This document shows, piece after piece, positions 19,712-29,557 of a stretch of DNA of 64,000 bases. The DNA comes from Bog-473 sp963783245. Lineage in GTDB: Bacteria > Actinomycetota > Acidimicrobiia > Acidimicrobiales > RAAP-2. Positions within the stretch are counted from its first letter, which is position 1. Each line of letters opens with the position of its first letter. The stretch spans positions 248,001 to 312,000 of the forward strand of contig CAWAMS010000003.1 in NCBI GenBank assembly GCA_963783245.1, written 5' to 3'. The notes below the pieces were generated by a model. That model was not told the DNA's origin. It searched no databases and worked only from the letters and a program-made list of their open reading frames with translations. The translations under genes and the position numbers were made by a program.

Positions 19712-21005
19712 TCAACGTCCGGCCGGAACGGCGACCGGGGTCGACGTCCGTGCGAATTCGGCAACGTACGTTCCCGCCGTCTTGTGCAGATGGCGGAGCA
19801 GGATCTCCTGATCGTTGAGAGGAAATTGGGTCACCGCGCGTGACTCGATCATCGATTGCGTGGCTTCGAGGGTGTTCCCGTCCTGCAAGGCGAATTCCTT
19901 GAACGTGACGGCGGCGAGTTCCTGACGCAGGCGCTCGGTGGCGTTCTTGGGCGGTACGAAGTACAGCGTGCCCTCGAAGATGTGGGTGTTGTACGACGTC
20001 GGCCAGTAGTGGTACGTCAGGTACCAGCCTGGAGCCCAGACCAGCAACATGAAGTTGGGGAAGAACACGAAGGAATCGATGCCCCACGCCGGGCTGCGGG
20101 CCGGGTTGAGACCCCGTGGGAGTTCGTTGAGGCCGTCGATGTCGGGCCGGTCCCATGGCCCGAAGAGCCCGCTGCGCAGGACGCGCTCGATCGGCTTGAC
20201 GATGCTCGGGTCCTTGGGGGGCGACATGCCGCCCCACGACGAGACCATGCCGTGCGGTCCGTCGATCCCATAGGAGAGCGCCTCGTACCCGTAGCCCTGG
20301 AGCTTGCGCGACTCCTCACCGAGCGCCTGCCTCGCGTGCAGAACGGGTGCGTGGTAGAACTCGGCGAAGGCGTCGATGAAGAGCTTCCAGTTGCTGCCGA
20401 CGTTCGCCCGGTACTTGTAGACCTGCGTCATTTCGCCGAATGGATAGCCTTCGAGGCCCGCGCCCAGCTCCCCGAGGTAGTCACTGACGGACGTGGTGTT
20501 GTCGCGCATCGAGGTTGACGAAGATGAATCCCTGCCATACCTCGGTCTGGACGGGAACGAGGCCGAAGTCCGCCTTGTCGAGATCGAAGAACTCCGACTC
20601 TTGCTGCACGAAGTTCAGCGCACCGTCCAGGTCGTAGCGCCAGCCGTGGTACTTGCAGGTGAACTGGCGGCAGCTTCCCCTCGTCTCCTCGCGTGGGAAG
20701 TCGTTCCAGACAAGCTTGTTGCCCCGATGCCGGCAGATGTTGTGGAACCCCCGGACGACGCCCTCCTTGTCACGCACGATGATCACCGACGTCCCCGCGC
20801 ACTGAAGTTCCTTGGTGAAGTAGCTGCCAGTGCGTGGGACCTCCTCGACCCGGCCGACGTTCAACCAGGTCCGGCTGAAGATGGCCTTGCGCTCGAGCTC
20901 GTAGAACTCGGGCGAGATGGAATCTTCATAGTTCACCGTGCTCGTACCGAGCTCGGGGTAGTGCTCCGTCCAGCTCCCCTCCTCCGGCTTGGGGAAGTGC
21001 GCCAT
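19712..21005 (-). CDS. Rieske non-heme iron oxygenase, alpha subunit (frame break)
   Basis: About 430 residues. The Rieske cluster ligands are plain: CRHRG (C91, H93) and CKYHGW (C117, H120). The mononuclear iron site is in DAFAEFYHAPVLH. The frame changes near 20510, between FVNLD and MRDNTTSVSDYL. AGGAGG nine bases before the ATG. Electrons would have to come from a separate reductase, the KshB-like protein at 12742 being the obvious candidate. It is the second gene of the 21669-16214 operon and likely performs the initial hydroxylation there. It differs in loop length from the second Rieske protein (45421). Confidence 0.88.
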
Positions 21006-21049
21006 GTGGTTCGTCCTCCTGTTGGGCGGGTGGTGCGATGATATCAGTA

Positions 21050-21076
21050 GTCTCCCGCGAAGAGAAGGGCATTCTC
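21050..21076. promoter_or_regulatory. overlapping operator-like palindromes before the Rieske gene
   Basis: GAGAAGGGCATTCTC (21062-21076) matches the GAGAAC-N3-GTTCTC motif with five of six arm positions. Overlapping it, GTCT-N9-AGAA (21050-21066) resembles the RTTCT-N9-AGAAY arrangement. They lie in the 69-bp gap between the CMD-like gene and the Rieske gene, hinting at an internal promoter. Confidence 0.45.
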
Positions 21077-21669
21077 AGACCAGGTCGTCATCGAGCGGAA
21101 TGGCGAAGCTCCGGAAGGCCATGGCCAGGGCGTCGTAGGCGCCGACGGTGAAGACGAGGTCCATCAGCTGCTCGACATCGAGTTCGCCGGCCAACACCTC
21201 CCAGGTGGTATCGGAGACCATGGCGTCGCGCACGAGCTCGTCGACCGCACGGAGCATGGCTCGCATCGAGGGGCGACCAACCGGCGGCGTCGGGGCCCTC
21301 CTCGACCCGCGCGACCTCCTCAGGCGTGATGCCGGCGTCGGCGGCGAGCACGACGTGTTGTTTCCACTCATAGACCGCCTGGCGGACCGCGGCCACCCGC
21401 AGGACCAGCAGCTCCCGCTGGCGTGGCGAGAGCGCCGTGGCAAAGAGGATGTGACCATTGAAGGTGTTGAAGGCTTGGGCCAGGGCCGGGTACCGCGCCA
21501 GCATGCCGAGCACGTTCAACCCCTTCGGGCGGCCGGGATCCCTACTGGGGAGCGGATGGCGTGGGTTCGGCGGCCGGATGGCCGCGAGCGCCGCCCGCAT
21601 CTCGTCGGGCCATTCTCCCGGAGGCAGCGGCGTGATGCGGGCGCCTTCGGATGTCGCGTCCTGGCTCAC
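21075..21669 (-). CDS. carboxymuconolactone decarboxylase-family protein (frame break)
   Basis: About 197 residues. N-terminal PLPPGEWPDEMRAALAAIRP and ALAQAFNTFNGHILFATALS, then RQRELLVLRVAAVRQAVYEW and HVVLAADAGITPEEVARVEEG are the AhpD/CMD helices. After a break near 21270 comes LRAVDELVRDAMVSDTTWEV and VFTVGAYDALAMAFRSF. It is clearly paralogous to the protein at 59413-60069, with the same C-terminal VFTVGAY..LAMA.RSF. First gene of the seven-gene Rieske operon; the GTG start overlaps the stop of a 17-codon frame. Role in ring-product decarboxylation or peroxide handling is inference. Confidence 0.82.
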
Positions 21670-21719
21670 CGCATCACCTCGTCACCGGCCGGCGTGCACC
21701 GGTTGAGCAGCGTCATCAT
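21666..21719 (-). CDS. possible 17-residue leader ORF
   Basis: ATG at 21717-21719 with GGGAG about eight bases upstream opens a 17-codon frame (MMTLLNRCTPAGDEVMR) whose TGA overlaps the GTG of the CMD-like gene. No domain. It might be a coupled leader peptide or a severed N-terminal extension. Confidence 0.3.
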   Translation of the reverse strand: MMTLLNRCTPAGDEVMR

Positions 21720-21763
21720 GATCTTCTCCCTTCGCTCGCCTCGCGCTCGCAGGAAGAGGCATC

Positions 21764-21781
21764 TTCTTTCAATAGTAGAAC
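21764..21781. promoter_or_regulatory. TTCT-N9-AGAA palindrome in divergent promoter
   Basis: TTCTTTCAATAGTAGAAC lies in the 243-bp gap between the leftward Rieske operon (leader start 21719) and the rightward NTF2-like/ACAD operon (21963). It has the same 4+9+4 geometry as 12691-12708 and 42747-42764. The gap is locally AT-richer (about 21761-21870), as expected for promoters. Nothing else is recognised in it. Confidence 0.5.
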
Positions 21782-21962
21782 AAGCCTTCCCAATCCTCAA
21801 TCGAAACACGCCTACTCCCACTCCACGGCCCACCCCGGTACACGATGCCATTGTCGTTGCCAATTTGGGAGAACTTGATTATCGTCACCCTCAGGCCTCC
21901 CGCCCGTTGCTGATCCCTGGTGGGCTCCACGGGCGGCTACCGATTACGAGAAGGGCTGACAT

Positions 21963-22390
21963 ATGGGCGCACCACCAATGGCCGACGTCATCGAACTCGA
22001 GCAGCTTCTCGGCCGCTATGCCGTCGGCATGACCAAAAATGATGTCGATGCGGTCGTTGACGTCTTCACGCCCGACGGCACCTACAGCGCCTTCGGCGAT
22101 ACCTATCAGCTCGTGGATTTCCCCACACTCGTCGAGGCTGCGCCGAAGGGCCTGTTTCTGGTCGGGCCGCCGGTCTTCGACTCGACGGCGACACCGGCCG
22201 GGGTGAGCAGCCGCTCTGCTTCGTCGAGCAGCTGAGCCACGACATGCGCATCGGGTACTACACCGACACCTATCGCCGCACGCCCGACGGGTGGCGTCTC
22301 GCCACCCGCGCCATGACGTTCCTGCGCAAGAGCGGTGCCCGGGATTCGGGCCGGGCCCATGACCCCACGCGACCGCAACCCACCACATGA
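21963..22390 (+). CDS. SnoaL/NTF2-like protein (frame break)
   Basis: About 141-residue cone-fold protein of the nuclear-transport-factor-2/SnoaL-like group: ADVIELEQLLGRYAVGMTKN, DVDAVVDVFTPDGTYSAFGD, then after a break near 22190 GYYTDTYRRTPDGWRLATRA. Related proteins are isomerases, dehydratases or binding partners of ring-modified substrates; a YxDxY..W..W pattern alone cannot distinguish these. The stop overlaps the ATG of the following ACAD (ATGA), so it belongs to that dehydrogenation unit. Confidence 0.78.
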
Positions 22391-23543
22391 ACGACGCGTT
22401 CGACGCGGCAAAAGACCTCGACAGCTTCCGATCGTCCGTCGACACCTGGCTGGACGAGAACCACGAATCACTCGCGCCCGAGTACGACGGAAACGGGACG
22501 CTCGACGAGCAGATGGCGCATCTGGCCACGGTGAAACGCCTCGCCTACGACGCCGGCTTCATGCGTTGCGGCTGGCCCGAGCTCGTCGGCGGACTCGGAG
22601 GATCGACCCTCATGCGCGCCTATCTGGGCGAGGCTCTCACGACACGCGACCTCGTCGAACCGGGCCTCTATTCGATGACCGAGGTGCTGGCCCCGACGAT
22701 GATCGACTATGCATCTCCTGAGTTGGCCGCGGCCATGGTGCCAGCGTTGCTGCGTGGCGACGAAATGTGGTGCCAGGGGTTCTCGGAGCCCGGAACGGGC
22801 AGCAACCTGGCCTCGCTCTCCTGCCGGGCCGAGCGCCAACGGGGAAGAGTGGCGGATCACAGGCCAGAAGGTGTGGACCAGCTTGGCGCAGTACGCGCAG
22901 CGTTGCGTGCTTCTCACCCGAACCGGAACGCCGGAATCGGCCCACAAGGGGCATCACGGCCCTCTTCGTCGACATGGATTCCCCGGGCGTCACGGTTCGT
23001 CCCATTCAGGCCATGCACGGGGCCGAGGAGTTCTCCGAGGTCTTCTTCGACGACGTCGCTGTTCCGCTGTCGCGCACCCTGGGCGAAGTGAACGGTGGTT
23101 GGGCGGTCGCAATGGACCTCCTCCCGTACGAGCGCAGCACGGCGCTCTGGCACCGGGGAGCATTCCTGCACCGGCGACTGCAGGATCTCGTCAATGCTGC
23201 TCCCGTCGGCGTGCTCGATCCGGCGAAGCTCGGCGAGGTCACCCAGCTGCTGTACGCATTCCGGGCCTGCTCCCGGGCGACCCAGCATCGGATGGCGGAC
23301 AGAGAGCGGCTCGGCCCGGAGACCTCCGTCGACAAGATCCTCCTCGCCACGACCGAGCAGGCCATATTCGACCTCGCAGCCGACGCGCTGACGCCCGAGC
23401 TCGCGATCGGCGACGATCCGGAGAGTGAGCGGTGGCGGAGCGACTATCTGTACTCGCGTGCTGCCACAATTTACGGAGGGAGCGCTGAGATCCAGCGCAA
23501 CATCGTCGCTCGCCGTCTCCTCAACTTGGGTGACGACCGCTGA
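22387..23543 (+). CDS. acyl-CoA dehydrogenase, heteromeric subunit (frame breaks)
   Basis: About 384 residues with WCQGFSEPGTGSNLASL, GQKVWTSLAQYAQRC, FFDDVAVPLSRTLGEVNGGW and the C-terminal YGGSAEIQRNIVARRLL signature. Frames change near 22840 and 22950. It closely resembles the truncated ACAD at 1-826 (same QKxWTSxAxYAQRC segment). TGATG overlap with the next, smaller ACAD marks the second heteromeric pair of the window. Substrate unknown. Confidence 0.86.
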
Positions 23544-24505
23544 TGGACGGCGAGGACCTCGCGCTCTTCGGTCGGAGCATTCGCAAGGCGACACAGGAGC
23601 ACACGGGACCGGCTCTCGACGCTGCACTCGAAGACATCGGGTGGTCGGACGCGTTGACCAGCGAGCCCCGAGCTGCCATCGCGACACTCTTCACCTGTCA
23701 GGGCGCCGACAACGCCACCTCCTCCGCGCTAGGCCGCGTGGTGCTGCACGCACTCGGACTGGGCGACACTCCTGACGTAGGCGTCGTACTCCCCGCCATC
23801 GGGCAGTGGGATCCTGCGGGCACGGTCGACGAGAACGGCCTTCAGGTGAACGGCCTTGCGTCGGCCGACCTGCGTTCTCGGAAATCTGCTCTCGTCATTG
23901 CGGTAGCCGAGCCCGCCGATCGTGCGTATCTGGTGCCTACCACCTCGCTCGCAATCAATCGCATCAGCGGCATCGACCCTCAGTACGGATTGTGGCGCGT
24001 GACGGGCGTTGACCTCCGTGCAACCAGTGACCTCGGACCCACTGCTGCCCGCTGGACATCCGCCGTCGCACTGGCACGTCTGGCCATCGCGCACGAACTC
24101 GTGGGGGCCTCACGGACCATGCTCGAGCTTGCCCGCGAGCATGCATTGGGGCGCACGCAATTCGGTCGATCCATCAGTTCCTTCCAAGCCATCCGTCACC
24201 GGCTGGCCGAGACGATGGTCGCCGTTGAGATGGCCGACGCGATGCTCGATGCCGCCTGGCTCGACGCGACGGAGAACACCGCTGCCATGGCAAAGGCCGT
24301 GGCCGGTCGTCAAGCACGTTCGGCCGCTCGCCATTGTCAGCAGGTGCTCGCCGGGATCGGCTTCACCAAAGAGCATCCGCTGCACCTCTCGGTACAACGG
24401 ACGATCCTCCTGGACGGCCTGTTCGGGACCTCGGTGTCGCTCACCAGGAGCTTGGGCGAGCAGATCCTGGGCACGGGGCAGTTGCCACCCCTCCTCCCAC
24501 TCTGA
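23543..24505 (+). CDS. acyl-CoA dehydrogenase, heteromeric partner subunit
   Basis: Intact 320 residues. It lacks the FSEP.AGSD middle signature but has the C-terminal ACAD helices: REHALGRTQFGRSISSFQAI, RHRLAETMVAVEMADAMLDA and VLAGIGFTKEHPLHLSVQR. Size and motif loss match the partner subunit at 2764-3738. The ATG overlaps the stop of the larger subunit. Unlike the first pair the order here is large-then-small. It converges on a gene remnant at 24525. Confidence 0.84.
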   Translation: MDGEDLALFGRSIRKATQEHTGPALDAALEDIGWSDALTSEPRAAIATLFTCQGADNATSSALGRVVLHALGLGDTPDVGVVLPAIGQWDPAGTVDENGLQVNGLASADLRSRKSALVIAVAEPADRAYLVPTTSLAINRISGIDPQYGLWRVTGVDLRATSDLGPTAARWTSAVALARLAIAHELVGASRTMLELAREHALGRTQFGRSISSFQAIRHRLAETMVAVEMADAMLDAAWLDATENTAAMAKAVAGRQARSAARHCQQVLAGIGFTKEHPLHLSVQRTILLDGLFGTSVSLTRSLGEQILGTGQLPPLLPL

Positions 24506-24524
24506 AACCCACGGGTACGGACTG

Positions 24525-24861
24525 CTACCCCGGCATCGGCTCCGCACGAGCGAGCGCAAACGTGTCCCGGAGCCAGGTGCAGACCTCGTCGACATCGACG
24601 CCATCGTGGCGCAGCCGTGCGCCAGCTTGCCACACCCGTGGGCTCCCCCTCCCCTCGAGAGATACGAATGGGGACATCCCCCACCAACTCATCGGTGATA
24701 TGGGCGATCTCCCGCGTCGGCGGAAAGCCGACGGGCCCCCGGGCCAGCTCGAGAATCTCCGGCGACAGATCGGCGAATGGTGTCGACCTCTCAGGGTTCG
24801 CCGCCATCCACTCGGCCACCCAGAGGTCGAGGACTCCCTCGTCATCCATGACCCCATTCAT
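24525..24861 (-). pseudogene. truncated hydrolase-like gene remnant
   Basis: About 111 codons with GGAGG before ATG 24861. The first ~65 residues (LDLWVAEWMAANPERSTPFA, HITDELVGDVPIRI) resemble the N-terminal cap of alpha/beta-hydrolase fold-3 esterases. The sequence then passes a frame break near 24650 into a short unrelated-looking tail (ARLRHDGVDVDEVCTWLRDT) and stops. No HGGG, GxSxG or catalytic His follows, so an esterase core has apparently been deleted. It could alternatively be an intact small protein of unknown function. Confidence 0.45.
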
Positions 24862-24872
24862 GCACCTCCTTC

Positions 24873-24887
24873 GAGAACTACGTTGTC
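24873..24887. promoter_or_regulatory. GAGAAC-TAC-GTTGTC operator-like palindrome
   Basis: GAGAACTACGTTGTC (arms match at five of six positions) lies 19 bp before the crotonase ATG and 11 bp from the divergent remnant start. Its centre AACTACGTT is identical to the centre of the boxes at 43683 and 46921, which links the two motif groups. Confidence 0.5.
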
Positions 24888-24906
24888 GTGGGACAGGGAG
24901 GGCGAG

Positions 24907-25785
24907 ATGACAGATGATCTCGGGGCCGCGGGGCTCAGGTTCGAGCGGGACGGCGTGATCGGATGGTGCACCATCGACCGGCCCGAGGCGAGGAACGCGT
25001 TCACGCCGGCCATGTACTTCGGGATCAAGCGGGCGGTCCACCTGGTGAACAACGATCCCGACCTGGAGGCCCTGATCATCACCGGTACCGGCGATGTCTT
25101 CGCCCCGGGCGGCGACCTCGGTGGTCGCACAGGGCCGGGTGATCTACCCGTTCCCGACATCGGGCACGAGATCCTGCCTTTCCTCACCATCCGGGACAGC
25201 CGGGCGCCGGTGGTGTCCGCCGTGAACGGCATCTGCCAGGCGGGTGGTCTGCTGGTCGCCATGATGTCCGACATCGCCGTCGCCAGCGATCGGGCGACGT
25301 TCCGGGTGCCCGAGCTCCTGCGGGGCATCGTCGACGCCACCTATGCGGCGGTCCTGCCGGCGCACGTCGGCATCGCCGTCGCCCGCGACCTGTTGCTCTC
25401 GGCCCGGCGGTTCGACGCCGAAGAGGCCGTCCGCCTCGGCGTGATCTCGAGGGTGGCGCCCCACGAGCAACTCCGCGAGGCCGCGGTCCAGGCTGTGGGC
25501 GAAATCCTCCAGACGGGTCCACTGGCGCGCATGCACGTCAAGCGGATGCTCAATGACCGATACGGGCTGATCGACTACCAGACGATGTTCGCCTCGCTGG
25601 CGAGCTCGCCCGAACCCCGGGAAGGGATGCAGGCGTTCATGGAGAAGCGATCGCCGAACTGGATCCCGGCGCAGTTCGCCGACCAGGCGGTCCCGGCCGG
25701 TAAGAACCGCGAGTACCTTCAGATCAGTCCGAGCGATCCGATCCAGGCATCGACGAGCGCGTTGAATTCCGCCGGACGCTCCTGA
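24907..25785 (+). CDS. enoyl-CoA hydratase/isomerase
   Basis: 292-residue crotonase. IDRPEARNAFTPAMYFGIKR, oxyanion-hole GTGDVFAPGGDLGG and VNGICQAGGLLVAMMSDIAV, FRVPELLRGIVDATYA (Glu) and a full C-terminal helical arm with GPLARMHVKRMLNDRYGL. The ATG has AGGGAGGG just upstream. The last ~22 residues overlap the convergent hydrolase gene by 67 bp and are low in family character; a late frame break that hides an earlier stop near 25700 is possible. Stands alone behind the palindrome at 24873. Confidence 0.87.
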   Translation: MTDDLGAAGLRFERDGVIGWCTIDRPEARNAFTPAMYFGIKRAVHLVNNDPDLEALIITGTGDVFAPGGDLGGRTGPGDLPVPDIGHEILPFLTIRDSRAPVVSAVNGICQAGGLLVAMMSDIAVASDRATFRVPELLRGIVDATYAAVLPAHVGIAVARDLLLSARRFDAEEAVRLGVISRVAPHEQLREAAVQAVGEILQTGPLARMHVKRMLNDRYGLIDYQTMFASLASSPEPREGMQAFMEKRSPNWIPAQFADQAVPAGKNREYLQISPSDPIQASTSALNSAGRS

Positions 25786-26511
25786 TGGAGCCAGTGGTTT
25801 GCGCCTTCCCACCCGATCGCCCGGGATCGCTCGTCGGCGAAGACAGCTTCTTCCACCGCCACCCGTGCGGGATCGGCATAGAAGCTCAGGACCGGGCAAG
25901 AACGGCGCGCCAGATACGGCCCGCTGTTCGACACCAGCGTCAGCCCTTTGACCGAGAACTCGAAAGCCTGCCGGAGCACATGGGCGGGCATACCGGCGAC
26001 CCGTCGCAGCTGCCAGGTGCGAAGACCTGGGTCCTGCGCCGGCGACACGAACGCCCCGAAGAGCTGCTGGACGAGGGGTGCGGGATCCATCTCGTTGAGG
26101 GCGGCGATCATCGGGGCAGCGTTCACGCCCGTCTCGTCCGGCAAGAGGTAGGCCGGATCCACACAGACGAGAGCGGCGACAAGATCGGGATATTCCACGG
26201 CGAGGGCGCTGACGACCGCACCACCGAGGGAATGGCCGACGGCCACGACCCGCGGCCACATGCAACGACTCGAGGAGCGCGGCGACGTCGGACGCCAACT
26301 CTTCGGCCGAGTAGCCGTCGGGCGGAGCACTCGATCGACCGTGGCCGCGGAGATCGACGGCGAGCACACGGTGCTCCTGCGTGAAGTGCGGAAGCTGCCA
26401 GCTCCAGTCGTGGGAGTCACAGGTGTACCCGTGGACGAAGAGCAGGGGCGGGTCGCCGGCGCCCTCGTCCGTGAAGAACATCTGGACTTCCCCGAGGTCT
26501 GCGAATGCCAC
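25719..26511 (-). CDS. alpha/beta hydrolase (frame break)
   Basis: About 263 residues: FTDEGAGDPPLLFVHGYTCD (HG oxyanion strand), VLAVDLRGHGRSSAP, nucleophile GHSLGGAVVSALA, acid region LSFYADPARVAVEE and His in GANHWLHQERPAEF. The frame changes near 26255, just before GHSLGG. GTG start with AAGGAG six bases upstream, 42 bp after the TetR gene. The fold covers esterases, C-C hydrolases and dehalogenases; no feature singles one out. Last gene of the minus operon from 31085. Confidence 0.8.
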
Positions 26512-26553
26512 GTTCGTCTCCTTCGAAGTTCGAACCGGTCGATGCGTCGGCGC

Positions 26554-27277
26554 CTACGAGATGTCCGGCGCCCCCACCCCGTTGAAGATGAGGTCCCAGA
26601 GCTCTTCGGCCGGATCAGCCGTTTCCGCCCGGATGGACATCCCGCCGATGGTCGCCGAGAACGTGTTGAACATGATCGCCTCGAGCACCATGCCGGTGAT
26701 CGTGCTCCGCCGAAGCCCGCTACGGAGTGCACCCGCCTCCGTGGCGTCGTCGAGGACCTCGTTGAACAACGTCACGAGGGGGACGAAGGCCTGAGCCGCC
26801 TCGGTGGGATGCCTGGTGAGGAGCTGCTGGGCGAAGTCGACGAGCACCGGGGCGGTGGGGCTCCACTCAACGGGATCGCCTCCGGGCTCGGGGCGGCAGA
26901 GGCGGTAGTACTCCACCACGAAGCGATGGAGGCGCCCGAGTGCGTCCTGTTCGCCGGCGATCTTGTCCGCGCAGGAACTCCGTGCTGGAACGAACCGTCT
27001 CCTCGAACAGAGCCAGGAGCAACTCGTGCTTCCCGCTGAAGTACTGGTAGAAGAGGCGCAGGGACTGCCCTGAGCGCTCGACGACCTCCTGAACGGTGAA
27101 GTCCCTGTGGGGCTCCCCCTCGTTCATCAGCTCGAGCGCGGCGTCGAGGAATCGCTGCAGGCGGCTCTCGGCCCGGGCACGCGCCGAATCGAGTGACCGG
27201 GCGACGGCCAGCTCTCGCCGGCTGACCGCCGGATCCGCCTTCGCCTGGTCCGCCTCGGCCGTGGATTTCTTCACCAC
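26554..27277 (-). CDS. TetR-family transcriptional regulator (frame break)
   Basis: About 240 residues. The N-terminal HTH is well preserved: LQRFLDAALELMNEGEPHRD, FTVQEVVERSGQSLRLFYQY, FSGKHELLLALFEE. The ligand-binding half continues in another frame after a break near 26970 (VEYYRLCRPEPGG and onwards). It is embedded within the catabolic operon (ligase, ACAD pair, TetR, hydrolase), typical of local repressors released by a CoA-ester ligand. It is a candidate reader of the GAGAAC-type boxes of the first 43 kb. Start GTG 27277; a 21-codon frame overlaps just upstream and may be its true N-terminus. Confidence 0.82.
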
Positions 27278-27336
27278 GGAGCGAGCTCCGGGTCATGGTC
27301 GGTGAGAGTGTCTTTGTCCATCAGCGAAAACCTCAT
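27271..27336 (-). CDS. possible leader ORF or severed N-terminus of the TetR gene
   Basis: ATG 27336 (or ATG 27321) opens a short frame ending in TGA that overlaps the second GTG of the TetR gene. The residues are hydrophilic (DKDTLTDHDPELAPW), as in disordered TetR N-terminal extensions. A single indel would fuse it to the regulator, which I think more likely than an independent peptide. Confidence 0.3.
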   Translation of the reverse strand: MRFSLMDKDTLTDHDPELAPW

Positions 27337-27386
27337 ATCCGTGCAGAGGTTACCTTGCGGCTGGCCAACGCTCCGAGCACGCTCCG

Positions 27387-28520
27387 TCAGCTCGAGGCGG
27401 GCAACCGCAGGATGCGCTCCGCGACCAGGTTGCGCTGGATCTGCGAGGTCCCCCCCATGACGCTCTGCGCCCGGGCGTAGAGGTACACCTTCAGCCCGGT
27501 GTCATCCTCGACAGGGCTGATACCGCCGATCGAGAGTGCGGCATTGCCGACGGTCTGCTCGGTCGAGGTCATGAGCAGCTTGTCGATCGAGCCCTCGGGA
27601 CCGTGCGTCACGCCGTCCAGGCGCTCGGAGAGGCGCCGGTACACGTGGAGTCGCAACATGTCCGCCTCGACGATCGCCCATCCGAGGTCGCGAACCTGGT
27701 CGGCGCTGTAGCGCGACGGCGTCACGCTGCACCTGCGCCACCAGATCCTTGACCAGCTTCTTGTAGCGACCGGCAAAACCGAGCTGTTGGGGCTCCCGCT
27801 CATGGCTGACGACGGTCATGGCCAGGGACCATCCTTCTCCCGGCTCGCCGATCATGTTGGCTGCGGGCACCCGGGCTCCGTCGAAGAGGACCTCTCCGAA
27901 CTCCTTGGTGATCCCGTTGATCATGCGGCAGAGGCCGCTGCTCGATGCCCGGCTGATGCATCGGCACCGCGAAGGCTGAGATCCCTTTGTGCTTGGCGAC
28001 TTCATGGTCGGTCCGGGCAAGCACGAGGCACCACTCGGCGTCGTCGGAGTAGCTCGTCCAGACCTTGTGACCGGTGAGGACGTACTCGTCGCCCCGGCGC
28101 TCGGCCCGGGTGCGCAGTGAGGCCAGGTCCGAGCCTGCGTCGGGCTCGCTGAAACCCTGGCACCATCGATCGCGCCCATTGACGATCCCGGGCAGGAACC
28201 GTCTGCCTGATGTCGGCGCTCCCGTGCTCGAGGATGCCTTCGACGAGGTAGCCGAGACTCGGTCGGGGCGGCGCGCCGGCGGCGGCCAATTCCTCGTCGA
28301 CGATGACGTCGTAGACGCTCGGCAGGCCCTGGCCACCGATCTCCTTCGGCCAGGTCGTGCCGAAGAAACCGCCGTCGTAGAGCGCCTGATGCCAGGCACG
28401 CTGACCGGCCCAGTAGTCGTCATCGGTCGAGGACGCCGGCAACTTCGGGTTGTTGTCCTCCAACCAGGTCCCGGAGACGAACCGAAACGCCGCCTCCTCG
28501 GGCGCATCACCGAAGTCCAT
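27387..28520 (-). CDS. acyl-CoA dehydrogenase, heteromeric subunit (frame breaks)
   Basis: About 377 residues: FFGTTWPKEIGGQGLPSVYD, WCQGFSEPDAGSDLASLRTR, GHKVWTSYSDDAEWCLVLAR, KEFGEVLFDGARVPAANMIG and the C-terminal MGGTSQIQRNLVAERILRLP. Frames change near 28200, 27955 and 27725. Its start overlaps the end of the companion ACAD by 14 bases. This is the large, FAD-site-bearing member of the third heteromeric pair. It lies downstream of a CoA ligase and upstream of a TetR gene in one operon. Confidence 0.84.
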
Positions 28521-29557
28521 GGCTGCCCCCGATCCCGTGATGCGCCAAGACCCGCTCCATGTTGACGCCCACCCCACCGAGGATCTCGCTCGAGAGAAGG
28601 GCTCGGCGCAGGTGGACGTGTGCCAGACATTCCCATGTGTTGCCGATCCCGCCATGGACCTGAATCGAGGTTTCACACACCGTGCGCGCCGATCTCGCGC
28701 AGTAGGCCTTTGCCGCGGCCGCTGCGCCGCGAGTGCGTCGTCCGCCGCGAGCGCGTCAACCGCCCAGGCGGCGTGACGGGCCACACTGCGTGATCCCTCC
28801 ATCAGCACCAACGCGTCGGCCAGAAGGTGCTGGACGGCCTGAAAGGAGCCGACCGGCCGCCCGAACTGTTGACGTGAGGTGGCGTAGGCGCAGGAAAGGT
28901 CGATGGCCCCCCGCATGACCCCGACCAGATCGGCGCTGGTCAGAGCCAACCCGAGCGCGTGCCATCGCACCAGGTCGTCCGGCGCCAGGGGACCGCCGTG
29001 TCGACCGATCGCGGTGGCGGGCGACGCATCCTCGACCACCACGCGAGGGGCGGGTCAGGTCAACCCCGACCACGGCCGGCCCCAGGCGGCACCGAGGCGA
29101 CGACGAAGCCGTCCCGGCTCGGGCATCAGGAGAAGCGCTGCGCTCAGCGCCCTCGGCGTCGATGGCCACCGCGCCCTCGGGTGTCGTGCCGTCGACAGCC
29201 ACCGCGAGGTCGGAGAGCGAGCGGGCGAGGACGACGGTCTCCGCGGCTGCGGCCGGAGGTGCTCCGGCAATCCGCCGCAACTCCGTCGGCGAGTGTCGGG
29301 CCCAGGAATGGCGCATCGGCCAGACCTCGCCCCAACTCCTCGGCGACGATGGCCGGCTCGACCCCCGACGCGAGCGGCGCGCCGTCGGCCTCATCGGCCC
29401 GCAGCTCGCGCCAGCCCGACGCGACAATGGCGGCTTCCAGCTTCTCCGATCTCTCGAGATCGTCGAGCTGCCCCACGGCACGAGGCCCGAGCCGGTCGAC
29501 GACGGCGGTGACCGACTCGCGGAGCGCCTCTTGCACGGACGAGAGCCGGACGTCCAT
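28507..29557 (-). CDS. acyl-CoA dehydrogenase, heteromeric partner (multiple frame breaks)
   Basis: About 349 residues reconstructed across breaks near 29285, 29110, 29080, 29035 and 28710. N-terminus: ALRESVTAVVDRLGPRAVGQ. C-terminal ACAD helices: ATSRQQFGRPVGSFQAVQHL, LADALVLMEGSRSVARHAAW, CETSIQVHGGIGNTWECLAH and HLRRALLSSE. No FSEP signature, as for the other partner subunits. The ATG overlaps the ligase stop (TGATG). This is the most fragmented gene of the window, yet every piece keeps family identity, which argues for indel errors. Confidence 0.75.

Noticed and set aside
25700..25785. Extended C-terminus of the 24907 crotonase overlapping the convergent hydrolase
   Set aside because: Kept in the CDS span for lack of proof, but not treated as a real overlapping-gene system because the tail lacks family character and an indel is likely.
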